64,000 bases of DNA from Bedellia somnulentella (Eukaryota; Arthropoda; Insecta; Lepidoptera; Bedelliidae): assembly GCA_963576735.1 (NCBI GenBank), contig OY755176.1, forward strand, positions 11,021,423 to 11,085,422, in the 5' to 3' direction. The position numbers were made by a program, and so were the translations under genes. The notes beneath the pieces are model-generated. The model ran no database searches. It saw only the letters and a program-made list of their open reading frames with translations, and was not told the origin of the DNA. Position 1 is the first letter of the stretch; the number at the start of each line of letters is the position of its first letter. Shown in pieces: positions 42,660 through 53,815 of this stretch.

Positions 42660-42990
42660 GTTAATATACACAAACTAACTGACCCGGCAGACTTCGAACT
42701 GTCAAAAGATTAGTCTGAACTGAAGTATTTATAGCAAAGAAAAGAAAAACTCATACCGCGATGTAAAAAACAACTAGTCGCGCCATCTAGCATAAAATAT
42801 ATACATAAGTAACGATTTGGTTTAGAAGGTTATAGTTCTCTGATGCCTCTGTGGGAACCCTTGCGAAATCCGGGATAAATGATCATATATGTTTGTCAGG
42901 TGTATAAGTTACATTTATACCAAATTTGATCAAGATCCGTCTGGTAGAATACAGACAAACAGTTTTTTTTTCAAAAAGCGCAAATTCTTC
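42660..42990 (+). repeat. family-E repeat, 3' part
   Basis: CTGTGGGAACCCTTGCGAAA, TCCGGGATAAATGATC and CCAAATTTGATCAAGATCCG match the copy at 63675-64000. ACTGACCCGGCAGACTTCG near 42678 may be a divergent head. Confidence 0.75.
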
Positions 42991-42999
42991 ATCAAAGGC

Positions 43000-43082
43000 T
43001 TCAGCATCTAAAATTAACATGGTTACCGGTTTTTTTTCTTCAATGTACAGTTTTGACCTCGGTACAGTCTTATTATAGTACT
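43000..43082 (+). repeat. direct repeat, copy 1 (with 44130-44256)
   Basis: It shares TTCAATGTACAGTTTTGACC and TCGGTACAGTCTTATTATAG with 44208-44250. Upstream blocks TCTAAAATTAACATGG and CGAAAATTAAACATATTC also correspond. Confidence 0.75.
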
Positions 43083-43210
43083 AGCTTTTTGCCCGCGACT
43101 ACGTCCGCGTGGACTACATTTTTTGCATCTGGTTTACATCCAAAATACCAAAACACTATCTTAACTTCTGTTTTTTTTAAATATTTATATTCCCGCGGGC
43201 GTTGTTATAG
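43083..43210 (+). repeat. family-E repeat, 5' head
   Basis: CTAGCTTTTTGCCCGCGACT, ACGTCCGCGTGGACTACATT and TTTACATCCAAAATACC are shared with 63675. I recall this head as widespread in Lepidoptera. Confidence 0.8.
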
Positions 43211-43524
43211 ATATGAAGAACATTAAGGCTTTTTAAGGGCCCCTTGTACCGCAAATGCTGTTTTTAAAACCAATATTGCATCTGTAAAAAATCTACGGAA
43301 AATTCTGAAAAAAATATATGTTTCAGTTGAGGATCTTCCAAAGTGCGATTCATTTACAGTTACACAATCAGATGAACTTTGCTTGATAGAAAAAAGGCTC
43401 AAAGTTGCCTCTTTTTATAAAACATTTACTTACGGGATATTGTGCCTAAAATAATAAACAAATCGACCTTATTTTCACGTTTGTTTTCATTTGTTATTTG
43501 TATCTATTATTTAGGTAGGTAGTA
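43211..43524. other. no recognised feature
   Basis: AT-rich DNA between repeats. Confidence 0.35.
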
Positions 43525-43725
43525 GGTCGGCTGTAGCGTCGGCTTAGAATAGCACTACGTCACTTTTAAGTGATTTTTGGGTGAAGTGGTTGGAGACCCA
43601 TTACAAACAACCTTGTATTTAACAAACGTTTCTCCTATTAATTTCCAAAAGTGAATGAAGAAATTCTTATTCTGAAGCTCTGGCTACCTCTTTTAGGGGT
43701 TTATAGCCGTGAGCCTATGTATTAA
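43525..43725 (+). repeat. SINE family A with internal deletion
   Basis: GTCGGCTTAGAATAGCACTA is followed by GGAGACCCATTACAAACAAC and TTATAGCCGTGAGCCTATG. The GTAAGAGGCGACTAA block is lost. Confidence 0.8.
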
Positions 43726-44012
43726 GGTAGGTATCGCAAACTCTCATATTATCATAATTATCACCTCCCTCACTAATACAAAAAGTTATTTTCTTTACAA
43801 TCAAGACCTTACTTACTCACTTAAGAAAAAATACTATTTCTCAATATACTAAGGGAATAAAGTCAATAGAAAAATTAACATATTGGTGGGCGAGAACGCC
43901 GCCGCAAGGTCACAGAATTCATATCAAGACGGCTCCCGCGTAACACGGACGCAAGACAACTGGGCGAGTGAAATACCTAAATCTTCAAAACAAGGCGCCC
44001 TGTGATAATTAG
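43726..44012. other. no recognised feature
   Basis: Includes a less AT-rich patch (43890-44000) with GTGGGCGAGAACGCCGCCGC; no motif is recognised. Confidence 0.35.
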
Positions 44013-44129
44013 GCGATGCAGTCGGGGACCCATTTGGGTACCTTTTCCCCATTCAACTTCCAAAAGTGGATAAAAAAATTACTATCTCTGAAGCTGTAGC
44101 TACCCATTTTTGTCAATTCAAGCCCTTAG
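44013..44129 (+). repeat. SINE family A, degenerate
   Basis: GCGATGCAGTCGGGGACCCA, CTTTTCCCCATTCAACTTCC and AAGCTGTAGCTACCC remain. Confidence 0.6.
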
Positions 44130-44256
44130 GGGGTAAGTTCCAAAAAAAATTTTGGTATCGAAAATTAAACATATTCTACCGGTTTTTATTTTTCTTTCCT
44201 TCAATGTACAGTTTTGACCTCGGTACAGTCTTATTATAGTATAGATATAGAACGCT
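44130..44256 (+). repeat. direct repeat, copy 2 (with 43000-43082)
   Basis: See the copy at 43000. Here TTATTATAGTATAGATATAG replaces the junction into the family-E head. Confidence 0.7.
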
Positions 44257-44532
44257 AGCTTTTGTATGGATTTGACATCACTCATCACATTAAATATGTA
44301 TAATAAAGCTAGAATCTAATAGTTTTCCCATAAGCGTTTTGCATAATAAATATTTTCCTTCCATAACGCTTATGGCACTTTAGAAAACTGTCAACTCTTG
44401 CATACCTAATGAGCTAATCCATTAGAATATCGTACAATACTTTTTTCATTTGTTACTACAACATAACTTGATCTAAATAATTATTTGTTTTCAGCCACAG
44501 TATAATCGCCTTAATTGACATATATGTCTGTT

Positions 44533-44614
44533 ACAGATCCACAATCTTTTCTTGGCCGGCGGCGACTAGGTAGGTAGGTAGTCACCGCCGGCCAAGAAAA
44601 GATTGTGGATCTGT
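44533..44614. repeat. hairpin with 36-bp arms
   Basis: The left arm begins ACAGATCCACAATCTTTTCT and the right arm ends AGATTGTGGATCTGT. Arms match at 35 of 36 positions around a GGTAGGTAGG loop. The arm centres (CTTGGCCGGCGG) are GC-rich in AT-rich surroundings. Confidence 0.92.
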
Positions 44615-45044
44615 ACCAGAAGTAAGCATAGAGTTGAACATATTTATAAAGTTTTATGTATCTTTGATCTATTTTTTTATCATAACTGTTTTGATTTAAG
44701 CACCGTACAATATTTATGCCTTTTCTACTGAGCTATAGAAAAACGGAAAGCTATTTTCCTAATCACCTTCTGTATTTTGTTACATTCATTAAGAAAAGGC
44801 AGAAAAGTATTTATTGTTAATTGATCATATGTCAGTTAAGTGTTCTTATAAAATGTAGGTACAGTTCTGCAACAAAAAATAATAATTCCAAATCATATTT
44901 TTAGACGTTTAATATGAGAGAAATGTGAGGAATATAAGGACATGTATGAAGTAATTGATAAGTATAAATGAAACTCTAGGCTAGGGGTGCAAAGTTGCAA
45001 TCGATAATCCACCCTTATGAAAACTAATGACGTAAGAAATTATA
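44615..45044. other. no recognised feature
   Basis: AT-rich DNA, with no supported feature. Confidence 0.4.
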
Positions 45045-45275
45045 TGTGTAGTGTTGGGTTAGAATATCACTACCTCATTTCTTTCCGTAGGAGTTCGTAA
45101 GAGGTGGCTAAAGGTATTAGGGCTTTTAATTGATTTTTGGGCGATGCAGTTGGAGGCCCGTAAAACTTTTGTTTTACAATCTTATCACCACACATCATGG
45201 CTGAGGACTTTCTTATTTTGATGTTCTGGCTACTCCTTCTAGAAATTCATAGCCGCGAGTATATATGTGATGCAT
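45045..45275 (+). repeat. SINE family A, diverged full length
   Basis: GTAGTGTTGGGTTAGAATAT, GGGCGATGCAGTTGGAGGCC and CATAGCCGCGAGTATATATG are present. Confidence 0.8.
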
Positions 45276-45666
45276 GAATTTATGTTTATTGTAAATGTAT
45301 ATCCAAATATGATCTATCACTAAACTTGGATTTATCCGGAATATTTTAGTGCTTATCTGAACATTTTCAAATAATATGACACATTTATCTTAGTGGTGTG
45401 AAATCCCGTCACCTCCGTATTGATACGGCGGAGACCCTCGTCACGTTTGTATCACTCAGTTGGACTGGCCTCTAAGAGCTTCCTAATTTGTATGACGCAT
45501 GATGTGTCAAAGATAAATGTTTTGTGAAAGGGTTTTATACATATGAATCTATATGAATATATCCTGCGGCGACTGATTTCTCAATGCTTTTGCTATTACA
45601 TAAAATTATGTACTCCCTAGAAGTTTCCTGTTTCTTATCAGTTTATAAATCATTTAAATAAAAGAA
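45276..45666. other. no recognised feature
   Basis: Slightly GC-richer near 45410-45490 (CGTCACCTCCGTATTGATAC), with no motif. Confidence 0.35.
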
Positions 45667-45915
45667 GCTGTGTATTGTCGGCTAAAAATAGCACTACCCC
45701 ATTTCTTCCGGTGGGTGTACGTAAGAGGCGACTTATGGTTTGGGGCTTTTAAGGGATTTTTGGGCGATTCGATTGGAGACCCATCCCAACAACCTTTATT
45801 TCACCATCTTTTCCCCACGCAACTTCCAAAAGTGGCTGAGGAATTTCTAATTCCCTAGCTCTGGCTACCCCTTTAAGGGATTAATAGCCGTGAGTATACG
45901 TATGTATGTATGTTA
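45667..45915 (+). repeat. SINE family A, full length, spans the left edge of duplication copy A
   Basis: It is complete from GCTGTGTATTGTCGGCTAAA to the TATG tail. From 45713 onward it is duplicated at 59212. Confidence 0.9.
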
Positions 45916-45964
45916 AATAAAATTCTGAGAATGGGAATTATGAATATTAATGTTTATTTATTTC

Positions 45965-46085
45965 TCTGTTTCTAATGTACGAGAAGAACCGATTTTAGTT
46001 GTCGTTTCATTTAGGGTGGCTTTTACTAGTTCTCCCAACCCCAATGGGAACAATAGGCGTGAGTTTATGTAAGTACATAAAGTAT
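45965..46085 (+). pseudogene. LINE 3' end fragment (sister family)
   Basis: CCCAACCCCAATGGGAACAA and TAGGCGTGAGTTTATGTAAG resemble the LINE 3' end at 11110-11150 and its tail. Only the last codons and UTR remain. The copy in B is at 59462-59585. Confidence 0.6.
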
Positions 46086-46207
46086 TTTCCATTTTGTGAC
46101 AAAAACATAATTGTTTATATATCTCCCTTAGTATGGCGCTACTCAAGCTTTTCAAGTAATACCCATAAGTCCCTTATTAGGAGATGTCTAGCACCTGTTA
46201 TTTTTAA

Positions 46208-46462
46208 AATGTTGCCAAAGAACTGTTTGTGTCAGAAGATCCTTTTTATTTTAATGGTCGTTTGTATAAATGGTTCCGCTTAGATAAAATAGATTTAAAT
46301 AGTCTTTCTTTGTTTATAATCGAACAATGTTGTACAAGAAACGATTTGATACTTATCTCTTACGAAAAAAAAGTAGGTTATAACTATATGCCACTAAAAG
46401 ATTATGAAAATTTAAATATCTCTGTCGTATATAACAGCGAACGCCTACTTGATGGTGCTTAG
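46208..46462 (+). CDS. unidentified open frame, intact in copy A
   Basis: The frame reads NVAKELFVSEDPFYFNGRLY then KWFRLDKIDLNSLSLFIIEQ, CCTRNDLILISYEKKVGYNY and MPLKDYENLNISVVYNSERL to a TAG at 46462. There is no ATG at its beginning, so it would be a terminal exon or a fragment. In copy B the same stretch has a one-base loss in the TTTATTT run near 59740 and a TAG for TAT at 59876. The composition suggests true coding ancestry (acidic and basic residues interleaved), but I do not recognise the family. Confidence 0.3.
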   Translation, partial: NVAKELFVSEDPFYFNGRLYKWFRLDKIDLNSLSLFIIEQCCTRNDLILISYEKKVGYNYMPLKDYENLNISVVYNSERLLDGA

Positions 46463-47232
46463 TATTCACTAAGTTCATATGCAAAGCAGGTTCCTCCTTT
46501 TAACAATTTCTTTGCTTAGATATGGTACCTTAAAGTCATTTTTCAGAATGCTGTTATTTCAGGTACAATGTGTATTGCCTTGAATGGCGGTTTTAGCTAC
46601 AATTTCATGTAAAGGATTATTGTAGAATCAAAGTTAAAATGACGTGTGACATGTAAAAACTAAAAAAACATTTACTGTTTAAATGATAAGTTGCTGGTAT
46701 TTCACTATGAGAAGTATTAAAAGTAAATGGATATTTGTTTTAGTCTTTTTTAAACAAAACAAGCTTAATTCAAGGTTGCACTGCTATAATAGAACAGATC
46801 ATATCAAATCAAACTTAATTAATTTTATTTTTTAGTTCTGACACGTTCTAATGATTTAATATATATCCTTGAGATAATATTATCGCTCAGATTTTATTTA
46901 ATTTATTATTTAATATTATTAATATAGAAATGGACTATGATACTAAGAATAGCTACACTTTTTACTGTTACTATATAATGCTAATAAGTACGGTTTCCAG
47001 CTCAGCAAAAAGGGTTCGAATTGAACTATCATTGAGTGACGTCAACGGTTCAATCAGTGCCAGCCACTTCAATGATTGATTTTTAAAATGGTCGTACCTT
47101 CATCGTGATGGTACCATTACAAATTTTTACTTCATACATTTATCGATCATAAATAATGCTGTATCCGAAAATATCACGCACCATTTCGTAAAATCCTATT
47201 CCTTATTACTATGTCTGCATCAACTCAACACA
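46463..47232. other. duplicated AT-rich DNA without recognised features
   Basis: Shared with copy B (59950-60732). No gene is seen. Confidence 0.4.
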
Positions 47233-47460
47233 AAATTAAACGTTCATGCCGTATATCTCTGAAGGGGTTGGCAGAGGTTCTAATACTTGTGACATTGTCT
47301 CAAGTATTCAAAGCACCCACTTGATTGCTTGGACAGTGTACATACGTAATAGGGGGCAGGCCTATCGCCGTTTTCTTCAAATACACTGTCACATGACTAA
47401 GTACAAATAAGCCATGTGAATTTCCTCACGATGATTTCCCTCACTGCTTCCAACCATGAT
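47233..47460 (-). repeat. SINE family C, in duplication copy A
   Basis: On the minus strand, ATGTGACAGTGTATTTGAAG, CGGCGATAGGCCTGCCCCC and AACCCCTTCAGAGATATACG are recognisable. Confidence 0.85.
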
Positions 47461-47919
47461 CCGCATCAATATTGCAAAACTATTTACCTTAGGAAGGTTC
47501 ACATCCGATTAAGATTTATTTTTATTTTAGGTAATAACCTAACCTATCTGATGTGGTATGTAGTAATAACTACTCTTTCTCATATTTTGAGTTTGTGTTA
47601 GATAAACCTATAAGTAACCTTTTCCTAAACTATTTTCAAAGTGAAGTTTAGATCAAACACTCTATTGTCATACTGTAATTAGAAACGTTTCAAAGCTCTC
47701 TATCTAAACCAACCTTTGTTTGGCTAAATAAGACGGTGTCGGTCAGTGATTTGGGACTAATTGGTTTGAGAACAGATTTTGTTAACAATTAACCGGAAGC
47801 ATCGTTTATAAAATCTCCTTAATTAAATAACAAACTAACTAGGTTTTTACTTTCTTGAATCATAAACATCGTGAGCAATGTATAAATTCAGTATCTAAAT
47901 AAACAAAGGTGTAGTGTGA
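47461..47919. other. duplicated AT-rich DNA without recognised features
   Basis: Shared with copy B. No motif is seen. Confidence 0.4.
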
Positions 47920-48070
47920 AAGTTATTGTAAGAAAGTTAGAAAAGGTAATAAGATGGTTTAGAGACATGCAGAAAATGGATGGAAGTAAATTGTTGAAAC
48001 AGATTGACAGAGAAAAAGTGGATATTAATCTACTTTAAGATCGTACACTTTTCGGACTCATTAGGATGAA
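47920..48070 (+). pseudogene. eroded LINE C-terminal fragment
   Basis: The translation IVRKLEKVIRWFRDMQKMDG then SKLLKQIDREKVDINLL parallels KIEKGMLRWFGHIERMDDRK of the LINE at 9985-11157. The copy in B is at 61372-61510. Confidence 0.55.
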
Positions 48071-50197
48071 ATACACTGTGAGTAAAATCATCTAAACATA
48101 ATTATTTAACTTTGATGTGCACTAGAAACTGTTACTTTGCCACGTTTCGCAGTTTGAATCAGTAAAAAAATTTCATTGAAAATTCATAAATTGACTGCCA
48201 AAAAAAGTTTAATTAACATATCAATACAAACACTCCCAGCTAAAGATTTCAAAACAGGAAGCCATAACTTCAGAAAAAGACTCTACCATTTTTGTAAGTT
48301 GAGTGTGGACAATAGTGTATGATAAAGAATGGTTATGAAAGGTCTTCTGCAACATCATCAAAAAACGTTAAAAACTCTGAAATTAATAATACACACGCAG
48401 CAAAGCTATAAGCCCACTAACTGCATTTATCAACACATAAAAAATTTATTCCACCATAGGTGCCATAACCAGCCTGGCGACTACATTGCCGTACAAAATT
48501 AAGCACATCACGTACTGAAAGTTTGATGGAAGGTGTCAGAGTAGCAGGCGCGCTAATATATTTATGGTTGTACTCAGCAGGTACCAACTTGTTGGGCTAA
48601 GAGCTCTCCAACATTAATAGCCCTCATGTTTTACGAGCGACAAGTTTATATGGCTCTTGTTAGTCAACTTATGATTTATCTAAGATTCCAAAACGATAAC
48701 CCTCGTCTTGTTACAGGAATATATTCATGAATTTTGTATGCACCATGTAAATTATTATTGGTAATAACAAGGAACACTTATGGCGAAAAAGTTGTAACAG
48801 TAATCAATAACAACATTTCATTAATACTTGATTTGGTATTTAAAATACCAGCCAAACTTTGAAAGCTCAATTTTTTGAAATAATAATCATATTTTTGGAT
48901 TTGGAAACCCTTAAAAGTTGTTGTAATATCTCTTATTAAAACAAACTCTGAATTTTGTTTTGTATCTTGGCTACTTGCAGTCTGAAAACGTCACTTAAAC
49001 TGCAAAAAGTTACTTGTTTGAGCGTACTTTTAGTTAAAGTAGTTATTTTAAACGAATTGGACCGAGACAAAGTAAGTAGGTTTTAGACTGGGATTTAAGA
49101 GTTTTGATAAAGGAACCGTTTAAGTTTTGTATTTTGTATTGTGTTTGTTAATGTTATTAATATATATATTTTTTTATTGTTTTATACAAATTTTGCTTTC
49201 TTTTTTTTTATATCATTTTAGCTTCTTTTAGTATGTAATTTTAACTATATTTTTCTTATATTGTCCTTCATAATGGGACACGTCGTTATTGCTGATTGTT
49301 ACCTGGGAATACTTCTCACACTACGGCAACCCTTGTGAGAATTATATGTCATTATGTAGTGTCATAATTTATGCCAATAAACAATTTTTATTTTTTTATT
49401 TTTTATCTTGAGTTTTGTTAGATTTATATTACATATTATAATAACACTGTATAAGAAAAGTTAAAATTGACATTAATATCTGTCTGTGTATGTCTGTCTG
49501 TTTTCTGCTGCTTAGTTCTAAAAGGTATCAAATAAACCAAACTTAATGTTATGTTAGTATTTGGTAAAAACTAGTACAGTTATTCAGCTCTTATAATACG
49601 ATGAAATTTTTGTAATACTTAACTTTTGACTTATGTTTTACTGTTGTTTAATTTTGTTGATTTTCTTTCCAACTCGAACGGTCATGGGCAGGGTCATATA
49701 GATGTTCCCATTACAAGCCCACTATAGCCTTATGAAAACATAATATCAACAGCTTGTTAGTCTATTAGTCCTTATGCTCATCCGACATTCACCCATACTA
49801 GATATGAACAATTCCCATTTTTTTATTCATCCGTTATGTCCACACAAATCAGTTTTGTATTAAACTTCTTCGCAAATGCATTCCTAATCTTTTCATCTTT
49901 TCAGCTTTTTCACTTTAAATAATATTTTATTTGTGATCACGAAAGTTAAAAATGAACTACCTTTGAGTAAACCACTCTGTTCATACAGATTAAAGGGCAA
50001 TCTTAACTCTGTAACACAGGAAGTTCCGCGCCGTATTAACCTATCAAACGGAATAGTTTCCAACCCGTAAGAGCATATGAATACATTCTTGTGTGTATTA
50101 TTATTACTACTATGTACACTGTTTTGAGACTTAGCTGATTAATTTGCAAAGCCAACATATTAATATCCATGCTTTTATTTCTCTTTTATTTTATTAC
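48071..50197. other. duplicated non-coding DNA, including copy-A-specific block 49158-49406
   Basis: No genes are seen. 49158-49406 is absent from B, where GTTAATGTTATCTTGAG is uninterrupted. The block ends CCAATAAACAATTTTTATTT, like a polyadenylation signal and tail, so it may be a small retroposed insertion with GTTAT/TTTAT at its edges. Confidence 0.5.
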
Positions 50198-50536
50198 GAA
50201 AACAGAAGGGCGTGAGTTCCAATTCTGGGTTGGGCCTACACCAATTTGTCTTTTCTAAAGTCATATGTGTGGTTAATTTATCATGGTTGTTAACGGTGAG
50301 GGAAAACATCGTGAGGGAACCCATATGGCGGAGTTGTACTTAGTCATGTGACAGTGTATTCGTACAAAACGGCGATAGGCCTGCCCCCTATCACGTGAGT
50401 ACACTGTGTAAGCAAAACGTGGGTACCTGCTCTGGACACTAGATGGCGCTGCCATGTGAGTTCAGAAGTATTGGTACCTCTGCCAACCCCTTCGGGGATA
50501 AACGGCGTGAACGTTTATGTTATGTTATTATGTTTT
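50198..50536 (+). repeat. SINE family C, plus orientation, at TTATTAC target (copy A)
   Basis: It carries GGGCCTACACCAATTTGTCT, GATAGGCCTGCCCCCTATCA and a subfamily-specific GGACACTAGATGGCGCTGCC. TTATTAC flanks it at 50191-50197 and 50537-50543. Confidence 0.9.
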
Positions 50537-50699
50537 TTATTACATTTGTATGCATAAAGCACTGATACCATGGTGACGGGTCTTACTTGCATGACTTAAA
50601 GATGGTTATACGATTGGTTAACTCGCAGCTGTGTTGCGCCTGCCTAAAACTAAACTAAAACTTATTCATGTTTATATAGTATTGTAGCATTTTAAGTTA

Positions 50700-50845
50700 A
50701 TTTTTCGACGTGGCACGAGACCCAGCACCAAAAACATAAAATATCTTTTATTTACAATATTTTCCTTACTTACTTCAAAAAGCGGAGATGAATTTCAAAT
50801 TATCATGCCCTTTATGAAATTATTATCCGTGCGTGTATGAATGTT
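50700..50845 (+). repeat. SINE family A, degenerate 3' part
   Basis: GAGACCCAGCACCAAAAACA and a worn tail ATTATCCGTGCGTGTATGAA remain. Confidence 0.55.
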
Positions 50846-51554
50846 AATTCATAGGAAATCTCCACATACTACCAATATTGGAATATGTTAATTCAAGCGG
50901 TTAAAAGTGTCGACGGCAAGCGCGAGAAGATATAAATAAAAATCAATTCTTGGTAAAAATGTATAATGGACCTAAAAATCTCTTCATATACTACACAAAA
51001 GTTTTCACTCTCTATTCTCTTAACATATAATTTAAAAAATATATTTTTGCATCGTTTCCACTCAGTTATGTCACTACAAATAGAGATGGATTTGTTTCTT
51101 GCTTTATTCCTTTATCCGGTGCACACCCCCACACGGCAGGCCGTAGTCGTTCTTGCATCACAATGCACAATGTTGCAAAATAAAAACAACCCGCACTTCA
51201 AAGCCTTGTGTGTGCTTTCATTAAAAATGCTGTGTTTTTTTAGCTTCCTTAGCATTGTAGCTCAGCAGTTTCCAATAAAAGTTAACACTTTGCAGCTTTC
51301 AGCAACAACATTTAAGCAAAAAGAACTTTTATTTTAATTTCAGTAATTTGTGTGTCTTTAATCATGAGTTCAAGTGTGAGAATGTGAAAAGTCTGATATT
51401 TTGTTAGTCTAAGATAAGTGTGAAATGAGAATTGGGTATACCTACAAATTCGTATATTTTAAATCTTTAGGTATATAAGGCTGCCTTTAACATCATTTTA
51501 CCAATACACCATAATTATATTGAAGTATTTTTATATTCAATAATAATCTTTAAA
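50846..51554. other. no confirmed feature
   Basis: A 123-codon plus frame (50966-51337) is hydrophobic and without motifs. I regard it as chance. Confidence 0.3.
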
Positions 51555-51680
51555 TAGGTCACAGGGAACACAACCGCTTCTGGCACAAGAGACGAGAGTT
51601 TATATCCCGAGATGGGCCTACCTCTTGTCATGTGACAGTTTATCCTACAAAACTGCGATACGCACGTGTATGCACTATTC
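51555..51680 (+). repeat. SINE family C, degenerate
   Basis: GGGCCTACCTCTTGTCATGT and GACAGTTTATCCTACAAAAC follow a worn tRNA-like head. Confidence 0.55.
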
Positions 51681-52735
51681 GAAAAAGTCATTGTTACCTA
51701 TAACAGTGATGTTTCTACAAAGCTATCAAAAATATATGTTTTTAAAAATTCATAAATTGTTGTTATTATTTTGATTAACACAAAACAAACTCTACAGTTT
51801 AAGCACAAATTACAATGCTAAAACGTCAACCATGTTTTATTCAAATATAAAACTAGTTATTCAAATTTCTTCTCATTCATGCCCTTACCGTGAGGGAAAA
51901 AATATTCTTGTAGGTAATAATTAATTTATCCTCCATTATCAACATTACAGTTACTCCTCTTTTGTCCCAATATTCAGCATTTTTACTTACAATCATTTCT
52001 TAAAATTTTCGGGGTCAGATATTAGTTCAGTGTAAGTAACCAGTTCTAAATTGCTGCTTGTCACAAAAAATAATTAATGACATATTTCAGTAATATTTTC
52101 TATAGAAAATACACTCAAATACTGTTCTTTATGTTTATAATCGCAAGTCTTATTTCCTTACAAAGTCGCGTTGCTGAATAAAAGGGTAAAATAATATGCT
52201 GACTTTGCGTTAAATATAAAAAGCAAAAGTCCTTAGCAATTACTGCCAGCACAAAGAAAAGTTGAAAGCTTCTACCCTCTACCTTTGATGGAGACTTTTT
52301 TCTCGTTTCCGACGCACAAGGCTCTGATACCATCTTTAATCTTCGCACCTTTTTGTATGGCTTCAACGAGCAATTTAAGCCAAGCTTTTTATAAATGAAG
52401 CACTGTATGGTATAATACAAAAAGTTTACTTAAACTGACGTCGATTATTTGTATTGACGTAGGCAGGCACTATCAGTCATCATTCTTTTCATACATGATA
52501 TCTATTCTTTTCACTTGGACTTTCGTCTTTGTATGAGCCTTTTTAATTTGGTATTTAGTCTTAGTAGTGTAGTTGGAGATCTATATATCACCGTTTGTGG
52601 CCTTCTATGTAAATTGTAATTAATGCTTCATTTCTAATATCGTAACAGTTTTAGAATACATCTTGAATTAAGGAATGGTAAAAAATATATATGGAAATCT
52701 TATTTAAAAATACATACATATGTATTTAAGTGTAA
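51681..52735. other. no confirmed feature
   Basis: A 101-codon minus frame at 52115-52420 lies in a less AT-rich patch (52230-52380) but has no motif I recognise. Confidence 0.3.
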
Positions 52736-52958
52736 TACATACTATAGTCACGCCATTAGTTCCCATTGGGGTAGGCAGAGACTATTGATCGCTACTTTGT
52801 ACGATCCTGACAAACCTCTCTAGCTTCGTTTACATCCATCAATCTTTTCATACATGCTCTTTTATTCTTCATACTTCGGACGCCAGCCTTTTTGAGCACA
52901 CTCTCAATTTGGTCCAAGTGTGTTCTCCGTGGTCGTCCTCTACTAACATTATCATTAT
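52736..52958 (-). pseudogene. LINE 3' end fragment (family of 9985-11157)
   Basis: The minus strand contains GAGGACGACCACGGAGAACA (RGRP region), TGAGAGTGTGCTCAAAAAGG, CATGTATGAAAAGATTGATG and GGCGTGACTATAGTATG as tail. It is 5'-truncated near 52958. Confidence 0.88.
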
Positions 52959-52959
52959 C

Positions 52960-53025
52960 ATTAAAAATCTCTTCCCACTTAACTCCAATTTGGTATTTTT
53001 AACCGTGAGAATCTGTACGTATATA
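52960..53025 (+). repeat. SINE family A, internally deleted
   Basis: ATCTCTTCCCACTTAACTCC passes directly into TTTTAACCGTGAGAATCTGT. Confidence 0.5.
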
Positions 53026-53309
53026 TGCAGAAATAGTCATATTTTATTATAGAACATATTTTATTGCATTTTGTTTGCTATTTAAAGAATGCCTTACTTT
53101 TTTAATAAAATGGGATCAATTCTCTGAATCATGGTTTGTGATATCACCTTGGAACTCATTTTAATAAATCGGCCCATAAAATCTCAAAATCCCCGTTTTA
53201 TCTAACTTCAATTTACTTTTATTACTCACAATTCAGCTCAATTTCAATGTTTTCTGCAAAAATGCGAGCACAGCCAAGTGTCGAAATAACTAGGCCCTTT
53301 AATTAAATA
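53026..53309. other. no recognised feature
   Basis: AT-rich spacer. Confidence 0.35.
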
Positions 53310-53815
53310 ATATGTTTTTACATACATACATATAAATCCCTAAAAGGGGTAGCCAGAGCATCAGTATAAAAAAAACTCAGCCACACTTGGAAGTAGACAT
53401 ACATATACTCATGGCTATAAATCCCTGGAAAGGGTAGCCAGAGTTAAGAAATTAAAAATTCCTCAGTCACTTTTGGAAAATTGAGTAGGGAAAAGGTGGT
53501 AAAGTAAAGGTTGTTGGTGATGGGTCTCCAACCGCATCGCCCAAAAATCCCGTTGAAGCCCCAATACCGTTAGTCGCCTCTTACGTACACCCATCGGTAG
53601 AAACGGGGTAGTGCTATTCTAAGCCGACACTACACGGCGAAAGTAGAAAGTAGTAGTTGGAAGTAGAGTAAGGAAAAAAATACCAAAAAAAGTTTCTTGG
53701 TGATGGGCCTCCAACCGCATCGCTCAAAAATCACTTAAAAAGCCCCAAAACCCATATCCTCTTACAATCACAGGCAGAAATAGGTTAGTGCTATCCTAAC
53801 CCAACACTAGACAGC
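53310..53815 (-). repeat. SINE family A, host copy split by another SINE A
   Basis: The 3' part is at 53310-53397 and the 5' part at 53658-53815 (minus strand). Both halves are more diverged than the insert, as expected for the older copy. Confidence 0.88.
53398..53657 (-). repeat. SINE family A inserted in SINE A
   Basis: This is a full-length copy with target duplication TTGGAAGTAGA at 53387-53397 and 53658-53668. Short GTAGAAAGTAGTAG sequence follows its head. Confidence 0.93.

Larger units (their letters stand above)
45713..50681 (+). repeat. segmental duplication, copy A (4.97 kb)
   Basis: It aligns collinearly and closely with 59212-63674 in direct orientation, 13.5 kb apart. Differences are scattered substitutions and small indels, a 249-bp block only in A (49158-49406), and different family-C SINEs near the right end. 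Confidence 0.97.

Noticed and set aside
50966..51337. 123-codon plus-strand frame as a host gene
   Set aside because: Hydrophobic, low-complexity composition, no motif and no splice or promoter context.
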